A DNA stretch of 22,538 nucleotides, from the IMG/VR virus record IMGVR_UViG_3300010885_028194, positions 1-22,538 of that record. One strand, 5' to 3'. The stretch comes from a virus. Below, piece after piece: positions 1 to 6,024 of the stretch. Both the position numbers and the translations under genes were made by a program. Every line of letters begins with the position of its first letter. Position 1 is the stretch's first letter. The notes under the pieces are model-generated. The model worked only from the letters and a program-made list of their open reading frames with translations. It searched no databases and had not been told where the DNA came from.

Positions 1-2
1 AT

Positions 3-173
3 GAGTATTATGGGGATAATGGGATTGTGGATGTCTACACCAATAACCCAAATCACAAAATTGAATCATATGGTAGTGTGAAGTTGATTACGGAGGAGGA
101 AATGGTTAACCTCTCAAAAGAGGACATATCAATGTCAAATGCTATATGTAATTGGATAATCAGAACTTTATAA
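3..173 (+). CDS. C-terminal fragment of an unknown protein (5' end outside window)
   Basis: Reading frame 3 is open from the left edge and ends at TAA 171-173, giving 56 residues that begin EYYGDNGIVDVYTNN and end NWIIRTL. The competing frame from the ATG at position 1 stops after 26 codons and has a biased, Met-rich composition, so frame 3 is preferred. I recognise no family. The fragment ends just before a candidate host-type promoter for the next gene. Partial gene, function unknown. Confidence 0.6.
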   Translation, partial: EYYGDNGIVDVYTNNPNHKIESYGSVKLITEEEMVNLSKEDISMSNAICNWIIRTL

Positions 174-179
174 AATAAT

Positions 180-211
180 TTTGGCGGTTTCAAAACTATT
201 ATATACCTTTA
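180..211 (+). promoter_or_regulatory. Candidate Bacteroidota-type promoter for the cysteine peptidase gene
   Basis: TTTG at 180-183, a 20-base spacer, then TACCTTTA at 204-211. This matches TTTG-N19-21-TAnnTTTG except for the last base. Initiation about 5-7 bases downstream would fall almost on the ATG at 216, which would make the transcript nearly leaderless. The AT-rich background raises the chance-match risk. Confidence 0.35.
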
Positions 212-215
212 CATC

Positions 216-677
216 ATGAAACAACTACCATACCTCCAAAATTCAAGTGCAATTATCGGATACACCGATTCAGTATTAGCCCAAACAGAAACCAATGACT
301 GTTTTGTAAGAGCTGTCGCATCAGCATATCAAGTATGTTATGACAAAGCACATTCGTGGGTTAAGAAACATTTCAAAAGAAAGAATAATGCAGGAACATC
401 TAACGTTATTTTGTTTATGGAAAAGTTCGCGAATGATAGAAAAAAACTTAATGGAAGATATCCTAAAGTTATTCAAAATCTCAGAGAGTATGATTCAACC
501 AAATTAAAATATAAAAGAACAACTCTTAACCAATTCATTAAAAAGTATCCAACCGGAACGTATATTGTGATTGTTGAGAGACATGCATTTACTTTAATGA
601 ATGGTTTTGTTATTGGTAATCCACAAGATTCAAAATCACTTAAAAAAGTTGTTCACAACGCATTTAAAATTTCTTAG
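216..677 (+). CDS. Papain-like cysteine peptidase, small phage form
   Basis: A 153-residue protein with the layout of compact papain-like (C39/NlpC-like) peptidases found in phages. A TNDCFVRA block puts a candidate nucleophile at Cys29, at the head of a helix. A later strand pair, VIVERHAFTLMNG followed by FVIGNPQD, supplies candidate His123 and an Asn (129 or 135), giving a Cys-His-Asn order. There is no signal peptide or membrane segment, so it would act in the cytoplasm or be carried in the virion. It opens the rightward accessory run and is followed by a gap of 56 bases. The substrate cannot be told; related phage proteins may process proteins or counter host factors. The fold call is by motif only, and the active site is inferred. 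Confidence 0.6.
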   Translation: MKQLPYLQNSSAIIGYTDSVLAQTETNDCFVRAVASAYQVCYDKAHSWVKKHFKRKNNAGTSNVILFMEKFANDRKKLNGRYPKVIQNLREYDSTKLKYKRTTLNQFIKKYPTGTYIVIVERHAFTLMNGFVIGNPQDSKSLKKVVHNAFKIS

Positions 678-733
678 ATAATTATAGGAAATAAAAAATT
701 GTTTATTTAAAATAATAATACTAAATTTATGTT

Positions 734-1192
734 ATGGTAAGAATTTATTTAGATGACGTTAGAACACCAATTTCAGATAATTGGATTATCGTCAGAAATT
801 ACGAAGAATTTGTTAATAAAGTTAAAGAATCAGGGTTAGATAATATTGAGTTAATATCTTTTGACCACGATTTAGGTGATAGTGCTATGAATGAATATTT
901 CAATAATGTATCTCCAAACTATAAATTAGATTATGATAATATTACTGAAAAAACTGGTTATGATGCTGCTAAGTTTTTAGTTGATTATTACTATGAATTA
1001 AATCCTAATAGAGTCTCATCTAGTAGATTAGATAAGAAAAAATTGGAATTTAAATTTCCATTAGTTTATGTTCATTCAGCAAATCCTATTGGTAGTGCAA
1101 ACATAATAGGTTATATCAATAATTTTTTAATGAATGAAGGTCAACCACAGAATTGCGTAAGAGTTCAAATTCCTCACACAAATATAGATTAA
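734..1192 (+). CDS. Cyclic-phosphate processing receiver-like (cREC) domain protein
   Basis: A 152-residue single-domain protein. It opens with IYLDDVRTP (acidic pair Asp7-Asp8), continues with SFDHDLG (Asp44, His45, Asp46), a KTGYDAAKFL helix near residue 75, and YVHSANPIGSANI near residue 112. This series of blocks is typical of the cREC family, a receiver-like fold proposed from comparative genomics to process cyclic-phosphate ends of RNA, and common in phage and RNA-repair contexts. It has no phosphorelay output domain, so it is unlikely to be an ordinary response regulator. The next gene starts 2 bases after its stop, which indicates co-transcription. Two genes downstream is a calcineurin-like phosphoesterase, which could also act on phosphate ends. 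Family assignment is good; the biochemical role is inferred. Confidence 0.75.
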   Translation: MVRIYLDDVRTPISDNWIIVRNYEEFVNKVKESGLDNIELISFDHDLGDSAMNEYFNNVSPNYKLDYDNITEKTGYDAAKFLVDYYYELNPNRVSSSRLDKKKLEFKFPLVYVHSANPIGSANIIGYINNFLMNEGQPQNCVRVQIPHTNID

Positions 1193-1194
1193 AC

Positions 1195-1695
1195 ATGAAT
1201 ATCTTTTTTTTGGATTATGATTTAAAAAAATGTGCAGAATATCATTGTGATAAGCACGTTGTTAAAATGATACTTGAAACCGCACAACTTTTGTGTGGTG
1301 CTCATCATTTAACCGGAGAACCAAACGACCAAATACCGTATAAGTTATCACATAAAAATCATCCCTGTTCAATATGGGTTAGAGAGTCTTTAAGTAATTA
1401 CTTATTGTTATGTGAACTTGGTTTGGAGTTATGTAAAGAATATACTTACCGATACGAAAAACGACACAAATCTCAAGATGTTATTGAATGGTGTATAATG
1501 AATAAAATAAAGATTTCAGATAAAGGTCTTACAAAAGCACCAACAGCAATGCCTGACGAATATAAGGTTGATGATGTTGTTCAATCATATAGAAATTATT
1601 ATATGGGTGCAAAGTCCGGATTCGCGGTATGGAAAAAAAGAGAAATTCCTTTTTGGTTTTTAGAAAAAGAAGTTTTATCTTTGTCCTATGATTAA
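1195..1695 (+). CDS. Conserved phage protein of unknown function (CDKHVVKM family)
   Basis: I start it at ATG 1195 (MNIFFLDYDLKKCAEY), 2 bases after the cREC stop, rather than at the in-frame ATG 1153, which would overlap the upstream gene and add 14 residues of poor composition. The protein is 166 residues long. It has a conserved-looking N-terminal block CAEYHCDKHVVKMILETAQ, then NHPCSIWVRESLSNY, a helix with CKEYTYRYEKRHKSQ, and a C-terminal AMPDEYK/YRNYYMGAK region. This combination is one I associate with a widespread phage family usually left as hypothetical. The paired Cys and His residues could bind a metal, but no catalytic motif is certain. It overlaps the phosphoesterase gene by 8 bases, so the two are probably translationally coupled. 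Confidence 0.7.
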   Translation: MNIFFLDYDLKKCAEYHCDKHVVKMILETAQLLCGAHHLTGEPNDQIPYKLSHKNHPCSIWVRESLSNYLLLCELGLELCKEYTYRYEKRHKSQDVIEWCIMNKIKISDKGLTKAPTAMPDEYKVDDVVQSYRNYYMGAKSGFAVWKKREIPFWFLEKEVLSLSYD

Positions 1696-2356
1696 AATAC
1701 AAGCAGATAGTAAAGGTAGATTTCCAAATGTTTGGGTTATGTCGGACCCCCATTATAACCACAAAAACATTTGTCGTGGAGTAACTAATTGGAGATTACC
1801 AAATGGTGAAATCCCTATTGAACAGACTAGAGATTTTCGTAATCTTGAACAAATGAATTCAACAATAGTTGATAACATCAATCAGGTAGTTATGCAAGAC
1901 GAAACTTTAATTTGTCTTGGTGATTGGTCATTTGGTGGGTTTGAAAGTATTAAAGAATTTTGGGATAGATTGGTTTGTAAGAACATTCACTTGATTTTGG
2001 GTAATCACGACCATCACATTGAAAATAATAGAGATGGTGCTCAGGGTTTATTTAAAAGCGTTTCTCATTACAATACTTTAGTAATGGGGGATAATAAATT
2101 CCGTTTGATGCATTATCCTATTTCAAGTTGGGATGGGTTAAATAAAGGTTATTACCATCTTCACGGACACTGTCACTTACCAACTAATAAAAGATTCGGT
2201 ATTGGTAAAAGAATGGATGTTGGAATGGATGGTCATCCTGAATTTAGACCATACCATATTGATGAATGTGTTAGATTATTAAAAAATAGACCCGTTATGT
2301 CTGAGATAGGTAATGACCATCACACAGACAAAATTGTAAATAAAGATAAAGGATAA
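1688..2356 (+). CDS. Calcineurin-like metallophosphoesterase
   Basis: A 222-residue protein with the full set of metallophosphoesterase motifs: SDPHYNH (Asp20, His22), CLGDW (Gly78-Asp79), GNHDHH (105-110), a lone His in LMHYPISSW (142) and HGHCH (159-163). These would coordinate a two-metal centre that hydrolyses phosphomono- or diesters. The size and the HYPISSW block match the short phage/bacterial subfamily of unknown physiological substrate. No signal peptide is seen. It overlaps the preceding gene by 8 bases and is followed after 3 bases by another gene, so it sits inside an operon with the cREC gene. A role in RNA-end or nucleotide phosphate metabolism would fit that neighbour but is not shown. 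Confidence 0.88.
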   Translation: MIKIQADSKGRFPNVWVMSDPHYNHKNICRGVTNWRLPNGEIPIEQTRDFRNLEQMNSTIVDNINQVVMQDETLICLGDWSFGGFESIKEFWDRLVCKNIHLILGNHDHHIENNRDGAQGLFKSVSHYNTLVMGDNKFRLMHYPISSWDGLNKGYYHLHGHCHLPTNKRFGIGKRMDVGMDGHPEFRPYHIDECVRLLKNRPVMSEIGNDHHTDKIVNKDKG

Positions 2357-2359
2357 ATT

Positions 2360-2923
2360 ATGAAAATAAAAAGACAAGATATAAAATGGTTTTTGGAAAA
2401 TATTACTCGAAACGCCGAAAGAGATAAGATAGAGATTACCAATGAATATTTGGCAAATGAACTTGCCAATTATATGGAAGTTAATCCGGGATGTGTAAAT
2501 ATGGATGAGAGCAACCGCAAAGGTAGGTATTATTATTCTACCGTAGGTTATGGTGTTTTTAGTTTACTTGGGGAAAGATACAGAATGGGTAGGGTTGAAA
2601 TATTCGATAGACAAAACGATAGTGGGTATCAAATAGATGAAGGAACGTATTGTATGCCATTTGAAGCGGCAAACCAATTTGAACAGTTCATAGAGAATAT
2701 AGAAACAGATTTACCAATCAACATAGAGATGGGGACTTTTAATCAATGTAAAGCTGCGGTTGCCGAAGAACTTGGAATACCTGAAGATAAATTAAATGAT
2801 GCTGAAACTCAAAAAGAATTTTATAAAAAGAAGAATGACGAATACGCACAATCTTTAGGATTTAAAGATTTTGATGACCAACTCGCAAATAGTCGTTTTG
2901 GTGATTTAAGATTAAATAAATAA
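2360..2923 (+). CDS. Hypothetical protein, last gene of the left operon
   Basis: A 187-residue soluble protein that I do not recognise. The N-terminal half (about 1-60) is helical and charged. A central segment rich in Gly and Tyr around RYYYSTVGYGVFSLLG suggests a beta region. The C-terminal third is acidic and helical, with an AAVAEELGIPEDKL segment that may be a small helical domain. There are no membrane spans and no cysteine clusters. It starts 3 bases after the phosphoesterase and is followed by a strong stem-loop terminator, so it closes the operon. Length and codon use are ordinary for the window. Confidence 0.75.
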   Translation: MKIKRQDIKWFLENITRNAERDKIEITNEYLANELANYMEVNPGCVNMDESNRKGRYYYSTVGYGVFSLLGERYRMGRVEIFDRQNDSGYQIDEGTYCMPFEAANQFEQFIENIETDLPINIEMGTFNQCKAAVAEELGIPEDKLNDAETQKEFYKKKNDEYAQSLGFKDFDDQLANSRFGDLRLNK

Positions 2924-2930
2924 TAATTAA

Positions 2931-2957
2931 AAAAACATGATATAATATCATGTTTTT
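2931..2957 (+). terminator. Rho-independent terminator after the left operon
   Basis: A perfect 8-bp stem, ACATGATA (2935-2942) with TATCATGT (2946-2953), has a 3-base loop. It is extended by A-T pairing of the flanking A and T runs and followed by a T run to 2959. The symmetry would allow it to work in both directions. Confidence 0.85.
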
Positions 2958-2971
2958 TTATGCTGTTTATA

Positions 2972-2979
2972 TATTTATT
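2972..2979 (+). promoter_or_regulatory. TATTTATT element, candidate phage-type promoter
   Basis: One of about a dozen occurrences in this window of a (G/A)TATTTATAA-like motif before a gene start. It lies 26 bases before the ATG at 3006 and just after a terminator. The last two bases differ from the strongest copies. Confidence 0.35.
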
Positions 2980-3005
2980 AATTAAACGTAAATATTATTT
3001 AGCTT

Positions 3006-3602
3006 ATGTCGAATGAAGTTATAGTTGCATTTATAACCGGTGTACTTGGTCCCGTTTTATTGTTAGTTGTTAAACAAGTTTTCAGTGGAAAGAAAAACAA
3101 ACCGGATATTGTTAAGGACGCACTTAAAGAAAGTGAATTAGTTCAAACAAAAATAGAACATATTAGAGATGAGTTTAATGCTGATAGAGTTTGGATTGCA
3201 CAATTCCATAATGGGGGTAATTTTTATCCTACAGGTAAATCTATGGCTAAATTTACAATTGTTTATGAAGTCGTTAACGTTGGGGTTAGCTCAATTCAAT
3301 CAAATTTCCAAAGTATTCCTGTAAATTTGTTCAGTAGGTCAATTAATCAGTTATTGGAAAATAATTTAATATCAATTCCTGACTTTAAAGATGAAACTAT
3401 TGCTACATACGGATTAAAATATATTGCTGAAGATACTGGTTGTAAATCAGGTTATTTATTTGCAATAAAATCTATCGATGACAAATTTGTTGGTATTTTC
3501 GGTATGGATTTCACCAAAAAGAAGTCAAAACTAACAGATTCTGAAATAAATGAAATACTAGTATCCACCTCATCTTTAGGAGGAGTTTTAATGGGAAAAT
3601 AA
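3006..3602 (+). CDS. Membrane-anchored GAF-like domain protein
   Basis: A 198-residue protein. Residues 5-26 form a single hydrophobic helix (VIVAFITGVLGPVLLLVV) followed by a lysine-rich stop-transfer segment, so the remainder should lie in the cytoplasm. A short helix (about 37-58) leads into a domain with RVWIAQFHNGGNFYPTG (61-77), a pattern typical of GAF-like sensory folds, and ends with a SGYLFAIKS...GIFGMDF strand pair. No catalytic or output domain is attached, so any ligand or partner is unknown. It stands alone after a terminator and a phage-type promoter motif, and its stop directly abuts the stop of the convergent cysteine-rich gene with no bases between. The GAF call is by pattern and moderate. 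Confidence 0.6.
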   Translation: MSNEVIVAFITGVLGPVLLLVVKQVFSGKKNKPDIVKDALKESELVQTKIEHIRDEFNADRVWIAQFHNGGNFYPTGKSMAKFTIVYEVVNVGVSSIQSNFQSIPVNLFSRSINQLLENNLISIPDFKDETIATYGLKYIAEDTGCKSGYLFAIKSIDDKFVGIFGMDFTKKKSKLTDSEINEILVSTSSLGGVLMGK

Positions 3603-4484
3603 TTATTTTTTAAATTTATCCGGTAAATCTATAGAAATATTCGTAACTCTTAATGGTTGTTTACTTGTACCAAATTTATTAACTCTGTATTGACCATTAT
3701 TTAATAAATCACCAAAATATATACTATTTTCATATCTTATGTCAACTTCCTCAGTTATATCGTCATTTGAATCAAATTCAAAATAATATAAAAGGAATGT
3801 TTTATCTTCGTTGTATTTAGGACTTTCGATTTCTTCATTTTCTTCAATATGATAAAGAATCGTATTTTTTAATTCGTTATCATAAGACATATATGTTTCA
3901 ATACTGTAAGGAATTCTATCATCACATTCAATTTCACCATTACCATTACATTCATCACAAGTATTATATCCATTATGACAATTATCACACCTATTATAAC
4001 CATCACCATTACAATCATCACACGCAACTTTTCCATTACTATTACATTCATCACAAGAAGACGAATATCCTTCTATATCTTCTACTTCACCGTCACCACC
4101 ACATTCATTACAATCTATTTCTCCTGAACCATTACATGTATTGCAATCGTATTCACCATCACCACCACAATAATCACAAGAAACCTCACCATTACCGGAA
4201 CAATTCTCACAACGTATTTTAGTTTCTACATCACTAAAATTAATTACAGTAAACGTATATAGATTATTTACAATTTCTTCAACTATTTTTTTATCATCAT
4301 TACCTATTGATATTTGATAAGCAGTAAAAATTAATATCGGAAGGTCATTATTAGGGATTAATTCTTTAACAAAAGATAAACTATCACTTTGTAAAACTAT
4401 TTGGTATATTTTCTCGAGACTTTCACCTTTAACAAAAGGTTGAACTGATTTCGCAATACTGTAAATTCTATTTATATTACTCAT
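3603..4484 (-). CDS. Cysteine-rich protein with eight DnaJ-type CxxCxGxG repeats
   Basis: A 293-residue protein with three parts. Residues 1-90 are a helical region with no J-domain HPD motif. The middle (about 91-195) carries eight zinc-finger half-repeats of the DnaJ central-domain type, such as CENCSGNGEV, CDYCGGDGEY, CNTCNGSGEI, CNECGGDGEV, CDECNSNGKV and CDECNGNGEI. The C-terminal 100 residues are acidic and beta-prone. DnaJ itself has four CxxCxGxG motifs binding two zinc ions, so eight could bind about four. In DnaJ this region binds unfolded clients and supports DnaK activation; without a J domain this protein cannot act as a classical Hsp40. One late repeat (CDNCHNGYN) lacks a full GxG. 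On the minus strand alone, with a TATTTATA motif 10 bases upstream of its ATG. Confidence 0.75.
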   Translation of the reverse strand: MSNINRIYSIAKSVQPFVKGESLEKIYQIVLQSDSLSFVKELIPNNDLPILIFTAYQISIGNDDKKIVEEIVNNLYTFTVINFSDVETKIRCENCSGNGEVSCDYCGGDGEYDCNTCNGSGEIDCNECGGDGEVEDIEGYSSSCDECNSNGKVACDDCNGDGYNRCDNCHNGYNTCDECNGNGEIECDDRIPYSIETYMSYDNELKNTILYHIEENEEIESPKYNEDKTFLLYYFEFDSNDDITEEVDIRYENSIYFGDLLNNGQYRVNKFGTSKQPLRVTNISIDLPDKFKK

Positions 4485-4494
4485 TGTTTTTATT

Positions 4495-4502
4495 TATAAA
4501 TA
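4495..4502 (-). promoter_or_regulatory. TATTTATA element before the DnaJ-like gene
   Basis: On the minus strand TATTTATA is followed by AATAAAAACA and then the ATG at 4484. The sequence is part of the palindrome TATTTATAAATA, so a T4-late-like TATAAATA is present at the same place. It belongs to the recurrent family described in the findings. Confidence 0.4.
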
Positions 4503-4542
4503 TTAGTATTTATTAGATATTAAATATTAATTAATTTTAAAG

Positions 4543-4550
4543 TATTTATA
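4543..4550 (+). promoter_or_regulatory. TATTTATA element before the M23 peptidase gene
   Basis: GTATTTATAAATAAT is followed directly by the ATG at 4557, with 6 bases between the TATTTATA core and the start. If this is a -10-type element, the mRNA would be almost leaderless. It stands back to back with the element of the divergent DnaJ-like gene. Confidence 0.4.
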
Positions 4551-4556
4551 AATAAT

Positions 4557-5186
4557 ATGTCACAAGAATTAAATGAATCAATTAAAAAGACGAAAAAACT
4601 AATGTCATTAGTTTCTGAAGATATTTTAAAAGCACCTATTTCCGGTAGTTTAAGTGTAAACTCACCTTTCGGTGCAAAAAGAACTTATGAAACACATCCG
4701 GGCGTTGATTTATACGCAATATCAGGAACGGATGTTCTCTCACCTGCAGATGGTACTGTTATTTTTTCCGATTTCACTAATGGAGCTTGCGGAGGATGTA
4801 TTCAAATAGAACATAATTCAGGATTTGTATCAAGATATTGTCATTTGAAAGAACTAAAAGTAAATAAAGGAGATACCGTTAAAAAAGGTGAAATTATAGG
4901 TTTAAGTGGCGGTAATACCGGTGATAAGGGTAATGGGAACTCAAAAGGGGCTCACTTACATTTTGAACTAAAAAAAGATGGAGTGTTAGTTAATCCTATG
5001 GATTATATTGAAAAAGCGGAAATTGTTAATAATGGGACTTCAGAAAGTGAAGAAGAAAAATTATTAGATAAAATATTAAATTCAGAATATGATGGTAAAA
5101 AAATTAGTGATATTATTAATGACAAAGGAATATCATTTTTAGATGCACTTAAAAAAATAATAAAATTAGCTCAAGACTTTAATTAA
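4557..5186 (+). CDS. M23-family peptidoglycan endopeptidase (LytM-like)
   Basis: A 209-residue protein whose central domain (about 30-150) has the M23 zinc-site motifs: HPGVD (His47, Asp51), RYCHL (His96) and GAHLHFE (His133, His135). The surrounding glycine-rich turns (SPADGTV, GDTVKKGEIIG, LSGGNTG) are those of LytM domains. The enzyme should cut peptide cross-links in peptidoglycan, as a virion-borne lysin for entry or as an endolysin. There is no signal peptide or membrane helix. The N-terminal 25 residues (ESIKKTKKLMSLVSED) resemble short helical leaders in other proteins here and may target the protein to the head or virion. The C-terminal 55 residues are a charged helical tail. A strong terminator follows at once. 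Confidence 0.9.
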   Translation: MSQELNESIKKTKKLMSLVSEDILKAPISGSLSVNSPFGAKRTYETHPGVDLYAISGTDVLSPADGTVIFSDFTNGACGGCIQIEHNSGFVSRYCHLKELKVNKGDTVKKGEIIGLSGGNTGDKGNGNSKGAHLHFELKKDGVLVNPMDYIEKAEIVNNGTSESEEEKLLDKILNSEYDGKKISDIINDKGISFLDALKKIIKLAQDFN

Positions 5187-5189
5187 AAA

Positions 5190-5215
5190 AACCCCTCCAA
5201 AAGAGGGGTTTATAG
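5190..5215 (+). terminator. Terminator after the M23 gene
   Basis: An 8-bp stem, AACCCCTC (5190-5197) with GAGGGGTT (5203-5210), has a 5-base loop CAAAA and short T runs downstream. It shares its stem sequence with terminators at about 7930, 12208 and 18275. A upstream and T downstream also allow it to stop minus-strand transcripts from the lipoprotein gene. Confidence 0.85.
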
Positions 5216-5239
5216 TTTTTACTTAGGTCCGTAAATTAA

Positions 5240-5407
5240 TTACTTAACTTCAGTTACGCTAGTCGTATCTACCAATGTAGAATCAACTGTTTTAGTAGAA
5301 TCTACAACAACTGTCGTTGAGTCAGTCGAAACTTCTTTAGTTTCTGAACTTCCACCACAAGATGCCATTACAGTTACAACTCCTAATGCCAAAATTACTT
5401 TTTTCAT
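5240..5407 (-). CDS. Small lipoprotein, 55 residues
   Basis: ATG 5407-5405 to TAA 5242-5240 encodes 55 residues beginning MKKVILALGVVTVMASCGG. A two-lysine n-region, a hydrophobic stretch (4-14) and a lipobox VMAS-C with Cys17 mark it as a signal-peptidase-II lipoprotein; SCGG after the signal is a usual Bacteroidota form. The mature part is only 39 residues, rich in Thr, Ser, Val and Asp, with near-repeats VDSTKTVDSTLVDTTS, and is probably unfolded. An A-rich leader (AAAACAAAAACAGACAAAA) precedes the ATG instead of a Shine-Dalgarno site. Small phage lipoproteins can act in superinfection exclusion or lysis, but nothing here proves a role. It lies between the M23 gene and the tmRNA. Confidence 0.8.
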   Translation of the reverse strand: MKKVILALGVVTVMASCGGSSETKEVSTDSTTVVVDSTKTVDSTLVDTTSVTEVK

Positions 5408-5459
5408 TTTTGTCTGTTTTTGTTTTGTTTATTAATAAAATTTTTATTGTTTCAGAATA

Positions 5460-5491
5460 TAAATATAAGTGAATCTAAATAAAATGTCAAA
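5460..5491 (-). promoter_or_regulatory. Candidate Bacteroidota-type promoter for the lipoprotein gene
   Basis: On the minus strand TTTG (5491-5488), a 20-base spacer and TATATTTA (5467-5460) match TTTG-N19-21-TAnnTTTG except for the last base. It leaves a leader of roughly 45 bases before the ATG at 5407. TATATTTATA also overlaps the phage-type motif. Confidence 0.45.
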
Positions 5492-5496
5492 TGATT

Positions 5497-5532
5497 AGAA
5501 AAAAAATAAGGGAGAATTTTACTCCCTTATTT
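5497..5532 (-). terminator. tmRNA terminator
   Basis: Inverted repeat AATAAGGGAG (5505-5514) with CTCCCTTATT (5522-5531), 7-base loop. Read on the minus strand it follows the tmRNA 3' CCA by 8 bases and runs into a T stretch complementary to the A run at 5499-5506. Confidence 0.85.
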
Positions 5533-5539
5533 ACTTTGA

Positions 5540-5942
5540 TGGTGGAGATGGAGGGAGTTGAACCCTCGTCTTGTTCATCTTGACAATTAATGACTACACG
5601 TTTATTTAGTTATTCATAACTAACAAATAGGAAGTTATAGATTAAGATAATTACTTCCAACAATCCCCAAACTGGATTTTCAAGAGCCATTTGATTTGCT
5701 CCAACACTCAAAGTGGTGTTACACCGTGAGCACTTCTGTTCCTAGGCTTATGTGCACCGGCCCGAAGGTATCATAACAATTAAGCTACAGATACAGACTC
5801 TTCTTGTCTAATAAGACCAGAGAAAGCCATTTTGTCTAAAACGTTGCCGTTTAAATTTTACCACCGTTGATTTAAGTCGTAGATGACATCCGACTACGTG
5901 CCATTAATCCCCAACAATGCCAATCAATTCCAAAGCATCCCC
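5540..5942 (-). ncRNA. ssrA: tmRNA (ssrA), 403 nt, one-piece, with an unusual tag
   Basis: Read on the minus strand, the 5' end GGGGATG pairs with CATCTCC just before A-CCA at the 3' end, giving a 7-bp acceptor stem with a G-U at the third pair, the alanyl-tRNA synthetase identity element. The T arm is GAGGG-TTCAACT-CCCTC. The 3' CCA is encoded. The tag frame runs from GGC at 5848-5846 to TAA at 5782-5780: 22 residues beginning GNVLDKMAF and ending EESVSVA, preceded by the charged alanine. As I recall, bacterial tags of this phylum are short and end YALAA, so both length and end are unusual. tmRNA with SmpB rescues stalled ribosomes and marks products for proteolysis. No SmpB gene is in the window. 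It has its own promoter and terminator. The structure call is firm; pseudoknots were not folded. Confidence 0.95.
5780..5848 (-). other. tmRNA tag-peptide reading frame
   Basis: 22 sense codons plus TAA. The sequence TTTAAAC immediately before GGC AAC resembles the region that sets the resume codon, and the end GTA GCT TAA resembles the usual GCA GCT TAA. The other two frames give a stop after three codons, or an arginine-glutamine-rich 13-mer with no usual features. The resume codon is inferred by analogy. Confidence 0.75.
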
Positions 5943-5962
5943 ATAATTTCAAATAACTTTTA

Positions 5963-5993
5963 CAAAGATAAACATAAATATTCAATTTTCAAA
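5963..5993 (-). promoter_or_regulatory. Bacteroidota consensus promoter of the tmRNA
   Basis: On the minus strand TTTG (5993-5990), a 19-base spacer and TATCTTTG (5970-5963) match TTTG-N19-TAnnTTTG completely. The tmRNA 5' end lies 21 bases beyond the -7 box, leaving a short leader that RNase P would remove. The spacer is part of a long dyad. Confidence 0.75.
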
Positions 5994-6013
5994 CTAAATT
6001 GATATTTATGTTT
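5970..6013. repeat. 44-base dyad between tmRNA and the divergent gene
   Basis: AAACATAAATAT (5970-5981) is the exact reverse complement of ATATTTATGTTT (6002-6013). Inside it CAATTT (5983-5988) pairs with AAATTG (5996-6001), leaving one bulged T at 5982 and a 7-base loop. The left arm ends at the tmRNA -7 box and the -33 box lies in the loop. Each arm contains TATTTATG facing outward, so it may be a bidirectional promoter, an operator or both. Confidence 0.7.
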
Positions 6014-6024
6014 AAAGTAATTTA

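Noticed and set aside
1153-1194. Upstream start for the CDKHVVKM gene
   Set aside because: It would overlap the cREC gene by 40 bases; the recognisable family sequence begins at the ATG at 1195.
3893-4222. Plus-strand frame rich in His and Tyr opposite the DnaJ-like gene
   Set aside because: Its composition is the antisense of the repeated CxxCxGxG codons; there is no promoter and it lies wholly inside a well-supported gene.
5540-5570. Isolated tRNA 3' half
   Set aside because: The pairing 5' strand is 400 bases away with a coding tag between, so this is tmRNA, not a tRNA or an integration site remnant.
5780-5860. Alternative tag frames in the tmRNA
   Set aside because: One frame stops after three codons, and another gives an RQRFRQNG-type peptide without the usual glycine or alanine start or the GCT-TAA end.
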